Source: Rotaria sp. Silwood1 (Eukaryota > Rotifera > Eurotatoria > Philodinida > Philodinidae). Taken from it: a DNA stretch of 64,000 bases. Under the pieces are notes generated by a model. It was not told where the DNA came from and made no database searches. It was given only the letters and a program-made list of their open reading frames with translations. Both the position numbers and the translations under genes were made by a program. The stretch covers positions 2,109,908 through 2,173,907 of the forward strand of contig CAJNOP010000016.1 in NCBI GenBank assembly GCA_905250075.1, read 5' to 3'. Shown in pieces: positions 10,850 to 25,895 of the stretch (positions within the stretch are counted from its first letter, which is position 1; every line of letters starts with the position of its first letter).

Positions 10850-13207
10850 TTACGAAATAAAAAGGTCATCAAATAAAGAATTAAAATATTGTATGAATAT
10901 AGACCAAAGTGAATGAATAAGTAATGAAGGTTCTTTTTCACGTAACAATGGTAAATAATCAAGTATTATTTGGACATTTTCTTCTTGATATTGATAAAGA
11001 CAATCGAGTGTTAATGAACAGTGTGATTTTATTGCTATAGTAGAATCTAATTGTTGTTTATATATTCTAACACCGTATGATAATTGTTGAATAGCATGTT
11101 CATGTGTATCAATGATTGTTTGAGTTAAATTTGTTTTTGATGAACGATGATATTGTAAAAAATTCATTTGAAATTGAATTAGATAAATTAAATGATAAAG
11201 ATATAATGATGATTTTGGTAAAATATAAATTGAAAAATTTTTTAAATCTAAATAAGTCATTTTAATGGATATTAAATTCATTATTGTCATTGAAATATTT
11301 TCATTATATAGATTATAATTAGAATTAAAATAATGAGGAATCGATTTTGTTTCAAGACGATTTAAAAGATAATCAATAAAATGGTGTACATGACTAAATA
11401 AATCACTGGTTATAAATGAATCAGAAGTGTATTGTTCGAGGAAATAGAAGAGTGTATGTTTAAAAATTACAAATGGACATTGTCCTTGTGTTTTACCATT
11501 TAAATATTTCCATAAAATCGATGCAAAACGTAAATGTCCATCAGACATTGTATGTACAAGTTGTGCTTCTATCGCTGAATATGTATAAGACCAAGATGCA
11601 TTTGATGATGATAAAAGTATTTTTTCACAAGTTAAACATTTATCATTTGTAGATATTTCTTGTTCATTACCTTTAAATCGAATAAAACATGTATTATTAA
11701 ATAAATTTTCAATATTCAATGGCCAAAGACGTTTTCGTTGCTCATAAACCGAACGTATTTCTTGTGGCCATGATTGAATATGTAAAACAAAATAAAATGA
11801 TGTATGATTAACATCAAGATCATATGAATAATTTAATTTTGAGCTATTAATAATTGTTTGTCGAATTAAGTTTGCATGTTTTTGTGAAATGTATCCAAAT
11901 ATATTATTATTATTTATCTTATTAAAACACATTTGTACTAAATTATATGTTGCATTAACCAATAAAAATGGATGTAAACGATTATTAAGTTTCGAACCAG
12001 ACAGCAATAATGAACAATGATCACAAGATGATAATGTACATGGTACATCCTTCGTATTATATGTTATTGATTTAAGTTCATTCCAATGCATATATTTTGT
12101 TATATAAACAAGTTTTTTATCTTCATCAAAGATTAATGATGGTGCATCGAGGTTTTTTAAATCTCTAGAAAATAGAATTAAAATGTATTATCATTAAGAA
12201 GGAAGACTTGCTTACTTCAAATTTATACAATCTAATTGTTTATGTTCAATTAACACAGTTTTTGTTCGTCGATGAATTCGAATAAATTCTTGTTGTACAA
12301 CATCATCAATAACATAACTAAGTGTTTTACAATTATGAGAAATAGTATTTTTATGAAATTCATTTAGAAATAAATCATTCTTGCAACGAGGAAATGATAC
12401 AGGTAATACAGTTGAAAATATTTCATTTGTAGATTGATTATCAAAATAACTTTGTTCATTGTAAGGTGAAAACTGAAATCTATTATGATTTGTTAATTGA
12501 TATGATGATAGAATAGGATTAAGTTCAGTTGATGAGCAAGATGATGAAAGAATAAGTTGATCTTGAGAAGAAAATGATGTTGTATTAGAAGAAAATGACG
12601 AAAGTGAAGAATCGGAAAGTGTTGGCGAAGGAGATGTACCAACGGATTCTTAAATAATCACATAAATAAACAAATAACCTTAATTCACAAAAAAAAAGTT
12701 ATTTGATTTACCTGATATTATTTCTTGAGTAAAGATCAAAACTTCCTTATTGTCACAGATTTCTTTTTCTTTACTAAATAAATGTCCCATGTTTGTGTCT
12801 TGTTCATTTTTTATCAATGTAATTGGATGTGCTACATTATTCTCACTAAAATCTGTCACATTATTGTTTGATTTAAATTTTTTACATTGAATGGATAATT
12901 GAACAGGCGATAATGTTGATGATGAATGTGAAAATAAAAATTGATCATTTGTTATCGTTGCTAAAGATGACGAATATTGAATGATGTTTTTTTCACTTTC
13001 ATCTTTATTATTGAATAAAATATCTGATTCTTTTACATCGGATAAAGAAGAAAGATGATCAGTAGTTCGCTCCGATGTTGAAGATGGCAGAGTTGGTGTT
13101 AAATTTAATTGATTATTACAATGTAACTTGCTAGTAGAAACTGTTGAAGAAGTATGTCTACGGTGTTTATTGTGTGCATCAGATTTTTTACCAATACAAT
13201 TACCCAT
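10850..13207 (-). CDS. Mab-21 domain protein with N-terminal MGNC lipidation site (3 exons, 747 aa)
   Basis: Minus-strand exons in order: 13207-12712, 12648-12216, 12164-10850; phases 1 and 2 join to 2244 nt. The protein begins MGNCIGKK: Gly2 is a candidate N-myristoylation site and Cys4 a palmitoylation site, so membrane attachment is likely. Residues about 9-240 are Ser/Thr/Asn-rich and disordered. The C-terminal 450 residues carry the Mab-21/cGAS-like pattern: a WSYTYSAIEAQLVHTM block, then ILWKYLNGKTQGQCPFVIFK and a helical HHFIDYLLNRLE region, as in Mab-21, ITPRIP and MB21D proteins. I did not identify a convincing catalytic GS/DxD nucleotidyltransferase motif, so enzymatic activity is doubtful. 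The stop (10850-10852) is 43 bp from that of the convergent C9orf85 gene. An AG acceptor lies 26 nt upstream of the ATG. Orthology within the superfamily is not settled. Confidence 0.75.
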
Positions 13208-16118
13208 TGTAGAAATGTTTTCAACTAACTAAAAAAAAAGCAGTAGAGAGAATGAAATATAAAGTCTTAACAATATATCAATTGTCAAATTCGAAACCAT
13301 ACTATGTCACAGAAGTGAAATTCATATCGATGTATATATATATATAAGCTTTCGAGTGTGTCTCGTACATGTATATATGAAAATTATGGTTTCTTTCTCT
13401 TTCTCTTTTATTTGAACTAACAATAGTACAGTGCGTGCTTATTCATTGTCCTTCATCTTCTTACCTATCACTATTCGAATAAAACTTATTGTTATTGTTT
13501 TAGAGGTGAAATATTCATCAAGTAGAGACAAGAATGATTATTCATGCACATTCATATAAATGAGCGTTGTGTTCTCTCTTCTATCTCCCGTTCCCTCTTA
13601 TATTTGTCATCAAAACGTCATAGGAGATGTCCGAGATGATTCGATTAGAGACAAATAAATTGTCATAGCAGTAATGTATTGATAACCTTCGGTCAACAAG
13701 AAACAAAGAAAAGCTTTTTATTCCTAATACCGTATTATTTATATTATTTTGTTATGACAGATGAAAATATAAGAATACGAGGCTATACGGATATATATAT
13801 ATGGATAGAAATAATAGAAAACTAATTTAGTTATATTCATGTATAAAAAGAAATGTAGCAATCAATATCATTACATATTAAACAGTAAGATTTTTTTTAA
13901 TATACTGAATAAAGAAATTTTCATTAGATATATATATTGTTTCATAGAGAAACAAATCGATTGGTCAAAAGGTTTTTTTATGATAAAAAATGATTATTAC
14001 ATCAAAGAAGCACAAATAAACTTAGGAGCATACATACTGTGCAAACATTGCATGTAGCTCGAAGTGATTCTTATAAGTAAATTCTGAGTACAAACACTTG
14101 TTGTCCTTACTTCTTTTCTTTTCTTATGTCACAATTGGTCCTAAGATCAAGAATATGTAGCACCTGCTCATTGATATTCAAAAAAAAAGAAAGAAAAAAG
14201 AAATTTAACTCCATAAAAATGTGCCTAGAAGCAGACTGTTAACCATGAATCATAATAAAATGAAATGTTTTTTGATTGAAATAGTAAAAGACAATTAAAT
14301 ATTGCAATATATATATGATTTCGTACTCATGTTTTATAAAATAGAAGAAAAAGAAAGAGGAAAAAAAATGTGACAAAATGAAACAATTTAGTTACCGCAG
14401 ACAACTATCAATCTATATGAACTGACCTCGAGATAATGTAACGACATTCATATCAATACTTCTTTTCATTTCTGTTGAAGGCGGTTCTCCTCCTTTCTTT
14501 TTTCTCTTCATTTAAAGCATCTGTCAACAGGCTTTAATCATTTTCTTTTTATTTTTTGACACAAGTCCCTATTTCAATATTCATCCACCACCAAATATCA
14601 AAAGCCTGATTCTTGCGGTGTCATGTCATTATTTGTTTCATACTTAAATACTACTCTTTGAAATGCATGTATGCATATATAATATGGGACTCTTGTTTCT
14701 ACATACTTACTACCAATTCGTCCTAGAGATAAGGTTTGATCATTACATATTTATTTATGATATGATGATGCTATACATATGAGAAACGAGAAAGCAAGAC
14801 AAACCTTGTACAATGGCTAATGGCATCGAAGAAATTACATCAATCGTCGTTACATACTGAACCTGTATGTGTCTGTCAGTTTTGGATGAGTTGAAAAGAT
14901 CATGTCAACATGTACCATTTGGTCAACCATACGAAAAATTAATAATGATTATACAATGTATATTGAAGATGTTTACATATACATTCATAGAATGTATATG
15001 TCCTATATATGCATGAATAACGAACTACATTCACCTGGTCACTCTCTTTTATTTTTATGCAAACTCATAAAAAGAAATAAAAAGAAATTATTACATCATC
15101 ATTGACTTCATTCTATTACTGTACAAAAGCAAAAGTTATATAGAGACAAACAGACAGACAGACAGATAAAATAAATTAAAATAGGAATTCAAGCTGTTAC
15201 TTTTTGTCATATTGCTAAATAAAACCAAATCGTTAGTTAGTGTACTAAATCCTAAGAACAACTGGTACGAAACGATAGACATTTTCTTAAGTAATTAAGA
15301 ATAACATTACGACAAAAAAAAAGAAAAAGAAAAGTCATAACTTTGATGTAATTATATGACTTACTTATTTGTCATAACACAATGAATATACTGAGATTTT
15401 AACAAGAAGAAAAAAAGAATAGTTTTGCTTGGTCTTTATCATTTGTATGATAGACTTGAATGGATTAATAGGTGTGTGATGACAATCGTGATCAAAAGAC
15501 TATATGTAATTGTTACTAGATAGTTGTGATATATGACACGGATTTTTTTATCTAATCACATTCATGAAAAGTTCAAAAAGATCGTCTGCCCTCGGTATGA
15601 CTTTGAAATTGTTTATATGAACGTACATTTATAACATTGAATACTTTTATCAAGGACATTTATCTATGTAAATGATTGTTCTGAACTTCGTAGAACTGAA
15701 ATAGAATGAAATCAAGCGCTGTTTCTTCATATAAAAAGATGATGTTCAAATTAAACGGAAAGATTTTTAGATGAAAGCAAGAATTCTAAATGACAATAGT
15801 ATTCAAACAAGAATGTTGATATCACTGCGTCTTATTCGTACATTTTTGACATTGGCAATCAAGTTATTAAGTAGTCTGTCAAATATATGTACAATAATTT
15901 TTGTTGAATAGAAAGAAAAGAGCAAATACAAAAGAGAGAATCGATTAAGAAAGTAGATGACAATGCCAACAGCAGTAGATCAAAAAAATCAATTCTGGAT
16001 GACTTCCATTTTTTAATTCTGTTAGATTTAATATATTCTGGGTGGAAAACAATATGAGATATATTGATGAATTTTTAAACAACCTTGGATTGGATTATGA
16101 ATAAATTGAATTAAAATA
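13208..16118. other. Intergenic, no genes seen
   Basis: This is AT-rich spacer upstream of the Mab-21 gene. It contains a short (TA)n with TATAAG near 13331-13350, a (CAGA)n-like run near 15150-15167, and only short uninformative ORFs. The first few hundred bases presumably include the promoter of the minus-strand gene, but no element is diagnostic. Confidence 0.5.
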
Positions 16119-16126
16119 ATTGTTAT

Positions 16127-16284
16127 TAGTGGCGTAACCGGAAGATCGTGGTTGATTGAGTAATGCTCTACAATCTCGGAGAAAATTCAAGTAAAATAGT
16201 GTTAATGATGCTAATTATTATATTTATCTTTTCTGATGATCATAAGGTGGCGTCCGGTCGAGTCCATTCTTGGTTACGCTACTA
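16127..16284. mobile_element. 158-bp hAT-like MITE with imperfect 8-bp TSD
   Basis: The ends are TAGTGGCGTAACC and GGTTACGCTACTA, inverted repeats with one mismatch. They are flanked by ATTGTTAT (16119-16126) and ATTATTAT (16285-16292), an 8-bp duplication with one difference. TAGTGGCGTA-type ends and an 8-bp TSD are typical of non-autonomous hAT elements. There is no coding capacity. Confidence 0.65.
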
Positions 16285-16389
16285 ATTATTATTAATTATG
16301 TTTTACAGAAGTATTTTGAATAGATAAAATTTTGAATTAATATTAAGTGAATGTTTTTTTTTATTAACATTTTCTTATAGATATGAAGT

Positions 16390-17150
16390 AGTACAATGAG
16401 TCTAGAATGTTATTTCAATTTCGTCCAAGTACGTATGTGTTCCCTTTCTTCTATGAATTATAATTTGTATTTATCTAATTGATTATCATTCAGAAAATCC
16501 ATTAGTTAATGCACATAATTTACATGATCAAACTTAGGTAAGAAGTTTATGTTCTGTTGAACTAGTACGTGAACAATTTATTGATGCTAATGGAAAAAAA
16601 TCGATTAGCATGATTATGAGTCGATTGTTCGGCGCAATGCTCGAGTCAATACTTTTTATTTATTTATATTTGTTTATTAATTTGCTTTCTTTTAATTAAA
16701 ATTACGTGAAGGTGACATAGGTGTTGAACCCAGTACTCAAGAACGAAATAATCCAGATTTTCAACGACTCTATCAGAAGAAGAAATTTAATGCTTTTATC
16801 AGATAATATTTCACTTGAGTGTTCACCTTGAGATATTCATCGTCCAGAATGCATCATTTTACTTATTATTCCGCAGTACATTTTTACTTTTTATTGTTTT
16901 TATTGTTGTAAAAACAAAAATCCTTTTTTGCGTGATGTTAATATTGCTAATCTAACAAAAAGTCGAATAATTCATGTTCAAAAACATGAAGGGCTTATTG
17001 ATACACGGTTAGTAGGTGCAAATGAAGTAAAAGCTAATTTTTTTAATTTTTTTTTGGTTGACATGTGGAAGTTAATATTAATCAGTTACCAACATTAAGT
17101 GAACGTATTGTGAATCATCCACAAAGAGCATCCGAATCCTTGGTAAGAAT
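16390..17150 (+). pseudogene. Decayed multi-exon gene, family not recognised
   Basis: Exon-like blocks separated by short intron-like gaps encode readable but broken protein. One reads FQFRPKNPLVNAHNLHDQT and then a TAG stop; others read VRSLCSVELVREQFIDANGK, LREGDIGVEPSTQERNNPDF and QLPTLSERIVNHPQRASESL. Codon-like composition and GT/AG boundaries (for example CCAA|GTACGT ... ATTCAG|AAAA) show it was once a gene. In-frame stops (the TAG, and a TAA near 16803) and lack of a continuous frame indicate decay. Possible further pieces lie at 18470-18700 (split by a MITE) and 19950-20180. I cannot name the family. Confidence 0.5.
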
Positions 17151-18490
17151 TTATTCACAAATTCTCATGAAAAGTAACTATAAGTTTTTTCGATAACTTT
17201 TCACTACATAAATCCCGTCATGTAGTGAAAACGTTAGAGTCGCTCTTCAGGCGTTGAATAAGTGACAACAAGGTTTCAAGATAAATTCTTCATCGAAATT
17301 ATATAGTATTTCAATTTTAAATGAATGAAATATATGAACCATAAAAAACGTGTTTTGTTATTCTATCTAATATATGTACCAAGCTTTGAAATCGGACCAT
17401 TTTTTGTTGGCCCGGCTCGACTCAGAATGGCACTATTAAAAGCATATTTCTTTTACAAAAATAGGATTTCTACATAATAAAATTTCACAATTATTGCATA
17501 CATCTATTAGAACATTGTAAAAAGTTTAGTATTATAATGATTACAAACTGACTAAGGTCGAACGATATGTATGTTTGCAAAATAGCATGAGAGATGAGAT
17601 CAATTACTTATTAAAACACAAGACCAACATATGTTCGTAGGTACTTCAACTTTTTGAATGGGTATCATTTATTAACGTAAACTGCTACGAATAAAATGGT
17701 CGTTGATTAATTTTAAAGAGCCATATCGGTTTATATTCTTAGTACGAAGTTCATACTGTTCCATCTCAGTCAGATTCATACTATTTAGCGTAGTTGGTAG
17801 CGCACTCAAGCTTTTATGTGGATGAGAAATGTCATAGAAAAATTATTTTTCGAATTTACACCTGGCACTTTGCATGGAGACAAGTGTTAATGAGAGTAAT
17901 TTCAGGCCTTTTGATTTCTTTCTACTCTGAAATACAAGCATGAAATCAGTCAGTTTATATAAGTAGCGTACCCGACGTGCTGTTATCATAGTTGTATCTC
18001 TAGGATAGAGATAGCGACAAATTCGGAAACATTCATAATAAATTACTTTCGTCAAAGCCCGTTTCAAGCCAGAATTCGAAAGTCAATTTTTCTAGTATTA
18101 CCGAGGGAACCATGACATCTAGTTAAAATATACTCTCAAAGTTCACTCTCTCTACAGCAATAAGTTAAGGGCATGAACTTTTTTTCAAGTATTCAAGAGT
18201 CATTTAGGTCTACATGATACTCATGGCGTCGACTCAATAGCGATTTATTAGTTGAAGAACTTTTCTCGTCAGCATTTCTTTCTCATATTAATCTATAAGA
18301 GTAATTCTTGTAGGTTTATAAAAAATACTGTATTTGATTTACCTCAACATTTACCATCAATTCCTTACTTTTGTTTGCTGCAAAAGAAGTAAACAATTCG
18401 TTTCCTTTTTAATTATGTTTAATTAATGTTTGGATTTATTTAGATTCGAAGTATGACTACTTCTTTATGAATGAATATAAAACATGGTGG
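17151..18490. other. Gene-free repeat-bearing spacer
   Basis: No gene is present. A tRNA box A-like string TAGCGTAGTTGG occurs near 17787 with no clear box B or cloverleaf. Positions 18150-18275 are the second copy of the dispersed repeat found in PDZD8 intron 8. Confidence 0.45.
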
Positions 18491-18499
18491 TCAATATGC

Positions 18500-18655
18500 C
18501 AGTGACGCAGCCAGAAATTTTTTTTGGGGGGGGACCGCAATAGAAAAAAGACATTTTTTGACTAGCAAAAACGAATTAGCCTGTACCCCCCTCCAGGCAT
18601 TTCGGTCTTTCGGGGGGGGATCGATCCCCATAATCCCCCCCTGGCTGCGTCACTG
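18500..18655. mobile_element. 156-bp hAT-type MITE, perfect TIRs and 8-bp TSD
   Basis: The termini CAGTGACGCAGCCAG and CTGGCTGCGTCACTG are perfect 15-bp inverted repeats. The flanks CAATATGC (18492-18499 and 18656-18663) are an exact 8-bp target duplication. The interior has G and C homopolymer runs in inverted arrangement, so the transcript would fold back. TIR sequence and TSD length fit hAT. It interrupts a readable fragment (KHGGQYA before it, PLILDEFH after it), so it inserted into what was coding sequence. Confidence 0.9.
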
Positions 18656-18884
18656 CAATATGCGCCATTGATTCTGGATGAATTTCATTAACATGATGAT
18701 AGGTAGAACAGATCTCGAAATGACTCATAAAATATTCGAATTTTCAGGAATTTGAATTGATTTGATATCAATATATTGAATTACATGGTTTGAATTTTGT
18801 GTTGATGCACCTAAAATAGGAAAACATGTATTAGTTATAATTCTTAATTGTCTTGCTATTAGAATTAAAATTAATTTTTGTCTA

Positions 18885-19911
18885 TGTCGCAGGAGAAATT
18901 AAAATTCAGGAAAATTTAAAATTTTCCTAGGAAAAATTAAAATTTTAATTTCTCCTAGGAGAAACTAAAATTTCAATCTTAACTAGATATTTTCTAGGAA
19001 AAGTTAAAATCTTAATTTCTCCTAGGAGAAACTAAAATTTTAAGTTTTCCTATAGGAGAATTTTAAATATTCCTGAATATATAATATCAAATTTATTACT
19101 TTTATTTTTCAAAAATACAAAGATTAAAGTAGACATTTCAACGTGGTTTCGTTTTTTGATAAATCACATTTAGTACCACATTTTATTTTTGCTACTCGAG
19201 AACGACATTTCTTTGTTGAAAAGTGCCATTACAATTACATGCTTCAGTGAGAGTAATTAATCCTGCACTCACATAAGCTTTACAGGCTTGAATGAACGTC
19301 ATTGCTAGTAAAGCTGTTGAATCGACATCATGTAAGTCACGAACGTTACAGTTAGATAAAAATTTAATAGATCTAGTGGTTGAAACTGTGAGGAGATTAT
19401 ACCTGTTCACCCAGAATTTGAGCTAAGAATGTCCCTAACCATCACGGAGAAACAAAATTATATCATCATATAGTGATAGTTTTATGGAAAACTTATCTTG
19501 ACACTTGTCATTTAAACCTTCGGTATGATTATCAAGTAATTTATAAAACTGTTCCAGGGACATAAGAGCGTGAGATTTGACTATCTACTCAAATGATATA
19601 CTAGGCGTTTAAGTGTACATTTTTATTTGCTTCTGATTCTCTATCGATTCTACTGGACGTAAAAAATATTCTAATTTTTCCCATAGAAAAAATAAAAATA
19701 TGAAGTTTATTTTATATGTTCAGGAATATTTAAAATTCTCCTATAGGAAAAATTAGAATTTTAATTTCTCCTAGGAGAAACTAAAATTTTAAGTTTTCCT
19801 AGAAAATATCTAGTTAAGATTGAAATTTTAGTTTCTCCTAGGAGAAATTAAAATTTTAATTTTTCCTAGGAAAATTTTAAATTTTCCTGAATTTTAATTT
19901 CTCCTGCGACA
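18885..19911. mobile_element. 1.03-kb foldback element with about 190-bp inverted arms and TCTA TSD
   Basis: The outer ends are TGTCGCAGGAG (18885) and CTCCTGCGACA (to 19911), flanked by TCTA on both sides (18881-18884; 19912-19915). Each arm, about 190 bp, is itself built of short palindromes of the type TTTCTCCTAGGAGAAA spaced by AAAATTTTAA. The centre (about 19080-19700) is different sequence; on the minus strand it reads a Cys-rich stretch, ACNCNGTFQQRN, then after a frameshift CRSRVAKIKCGTKC, resembling CXC-type Cys-rich tails. No transposase was recognised. It is non-autonomous; the superfamily is not assigned. Confidence 0.85.
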
Positions 19912-19915
19912 TCTA

Positions 19916-21029
19916 CGTCAAATTAGGCGTGCATAGTAATCAATCGTTTTGTTTATGTCATAAAGAATTTGCCTATTCTACATGTTGGAAGAAATTTATA
20001 CTTCGATAGTGCTTTAAATAGTGCAATAATTTTTTTGAAACAATATGATGCAAATAGTAAAACTCAACAATGTAAACTATTTTCATTAAAATCATGTATT
20101 AGTTCTCAAGGAAATGAGACAATATTTTTGATGATAAAAATATTTTTTTACAACGTTTTCAATATATTCTTTTTGCTAAAGTAAAATTTAGTGTGTAAAA
20201 GTGAACAATCAGAGACAAAAAAAACCAGCAATTGTTTTACACAAATCAATCCGTAATCTATGCTAAAAGAGATAGACACGACTCATCCATCTCTATGAAT
20301 AACCGTCATTCGTATCATTGTTACATAAGAGATACTCCCAAATATGATGTCTAAGTAATTACGATTGATAATTGACAATGGTTTTATGGTATTAATCATA
20401 TAGCAAAGAATATGTAATCAGCATTGCTTATTACTTATTCGTGAACATATATTATCCAAAGATGTTTTCTGTTATTACAAATGAATTTTTTTCTGTTTGA
20501 AAGATGTTTCTTATGAATTATAATTGTTTAATATTCAAAACAAATGACAAATTTTTTCTAACATCAATTTTGTTAGAAGCAAAGTATTTTTCACGACGTT
20601 ACTAATAATTCAAACAGATCAGATATGTTAATCTTTCGAGAAGACATTGGAAAAATAATGGCTATATATTTTATAGATATCAATTCTTTTGCAAATTACA
20701 TTGAATCATTTAACATCAAGTGCAAACGACTGTCTTGTTTGAAAATAAATCATATAGAAGTCCATCGCTAAATAAATGAGAAAAAATAAATGTTGATATC
20801 ATGTTCCTTTCAAGTAATAAAAATTCATAGATATATTCCTATCATCGTTATGAATGAAAATTGCATCGGTTAGTGAAAAAATTATGTAATTATGATTTAT
20901 TATATATATGTATGTTTCTTGTCAAGACATAATTTTTTCAATTAAAACAAATTCGTTTCAAAGAGAAATATTTCAGAACAAACTATGATTAATGTTTATT
21001 TTCTAATAATTCGAAAATATTGAATAGAA

Positions 21030-21062
<33 letters not shown>

Positions 21063-22494
21063 TACTTATCTATCAACTCACAGCGATTGATTCTTTTAGA
21101 ACTTCAACTAGACAATGAAATCATTGAATTTAAATCATAATTATATCTAATGATATCAATCAAATAGATAACAATGCCATGTTGAGAACATCTCTATTCA
21201 TTATCATACAAACAAAATCAATTGATAAAAATAATTGATTTTCTTGTTTATTGAATTTTAATTGCCACAAAGAAAATTTTGATTTTCACTTATTTTATAG
21301 GCCAGAAAAGAAAATTCGATTTTTTTTCTTTCAACAAAAGATTCATTCATGCATAAAAACTACACTTCTAACCAATTATCTTGACAAAACAAATGTGCCA
21401 CTTGTTTCTTCCCCCCACGTATATATATATATATATATATACATATACACAAAACATATCTTGAGTGGAAACTTAATCTATTAAACGCCGCCTACTATTC
21501 AATTGCTTCCGGCTGTCTGGTCGCGCTTATGCACATGCTTTCAGCTTCATCGATCGATCGAGGTATATATTCTATTGCTAACTGTCTTTTATATCGATCC
21601 TAACATGACAACATCCATCTGTCAACGAGTAGTTTATATATAGAAATGATCGGTACTCGTTCGCATTTTTTTTTGATTCTCTTCATCTCTCAGGAGAGTT
21701 TCGAATGGCTGTTCATAAATTAATGTTATAAATATGAAATGAGATCGACGGACAGCAACGAATGGACAATGACCAACATGATCGCATGTTTTCTGTCTGC
21801 CTACATTAACACTCATTCGTCGTTGTCGATAATCAAACTAGTTCAAAGCATGCGCGAACACATGTATAGAAGTAAAATTCAGTTAGCTTTCTCTTTTTTT
21901 ATTTATGGAAATCGCATCATCATATGGATCATTCTTCTTCTTCTTTTTTAGACATATATAAAAGGAGTCAAATAGGCTTGATTAAAGGAAAAAGATCTAT
22001 CTATTGCTGTAGGGGGTGACAATAATATCAAGGCACACTAACATTTCGTCTATTTTTTTTTTCTTTTCTATAGAAAGTTAATTATGATCATGCAAATGCG
22101 ATGCATTGCACCGGCTGTTCAACGATTTTCTCATTATTAGAAGAAAGAATAGTATTCACAAAATACGATATGTTAATTCATTATTTGTTTAGTATAACCA
22201 CAAGAAAAAAAAAACGAAAGGAAAAATAATTAATTAATTAAGGTCAAAGAGAAACAAATAGGTATTAGTATTCCTATATTATCCCATGCACAACAAATAT
22301 TATTATTAATGTTTTGTTTTGTTTTTTTTTGTACAATACTTTTTTAAAAAGTGAACAGAAAAAAGAAAATTGCATTTAGATAATTAAAGCCACACACACA
22401 CGCACAAAAAGTCATATGCACGCAAATACGACAAATGAGAGAAAATAAATATATAGAGATGAAGAAAACAAATTGAATAGATATAAGATATGTT
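19916..22494. other. Intergenic, possible gene fragment then AT-rich spacer
   Basis: At 19950-20180 a readable segment (LPILHVGRNLYFDSALNSAI, LKQYDANSKTQQCKLF) may be the tail of the decayed gene interrupted by the foldback element. The rest is AT-rich spacer downstream of COE, with (TTTTG)n at about 21032-21057 and (TA)n at about 21421-21441. No gene was seen. Confidence 0.4.

Positions 22495-25895
<3,401 letters not shown>

Noticed and set aside
17776..17850. Possible tRNA gene (box A match TAGCGTAGTTGG)
   Set aside because: No acceptor stem, no clear T-arm and no box B at the right spacing.
18471..18671. 66-aa ORF with a Gly-rich segment
   Set aside because: It runs through the MITE at 18500-18655; the glycines come from the element's G runs.
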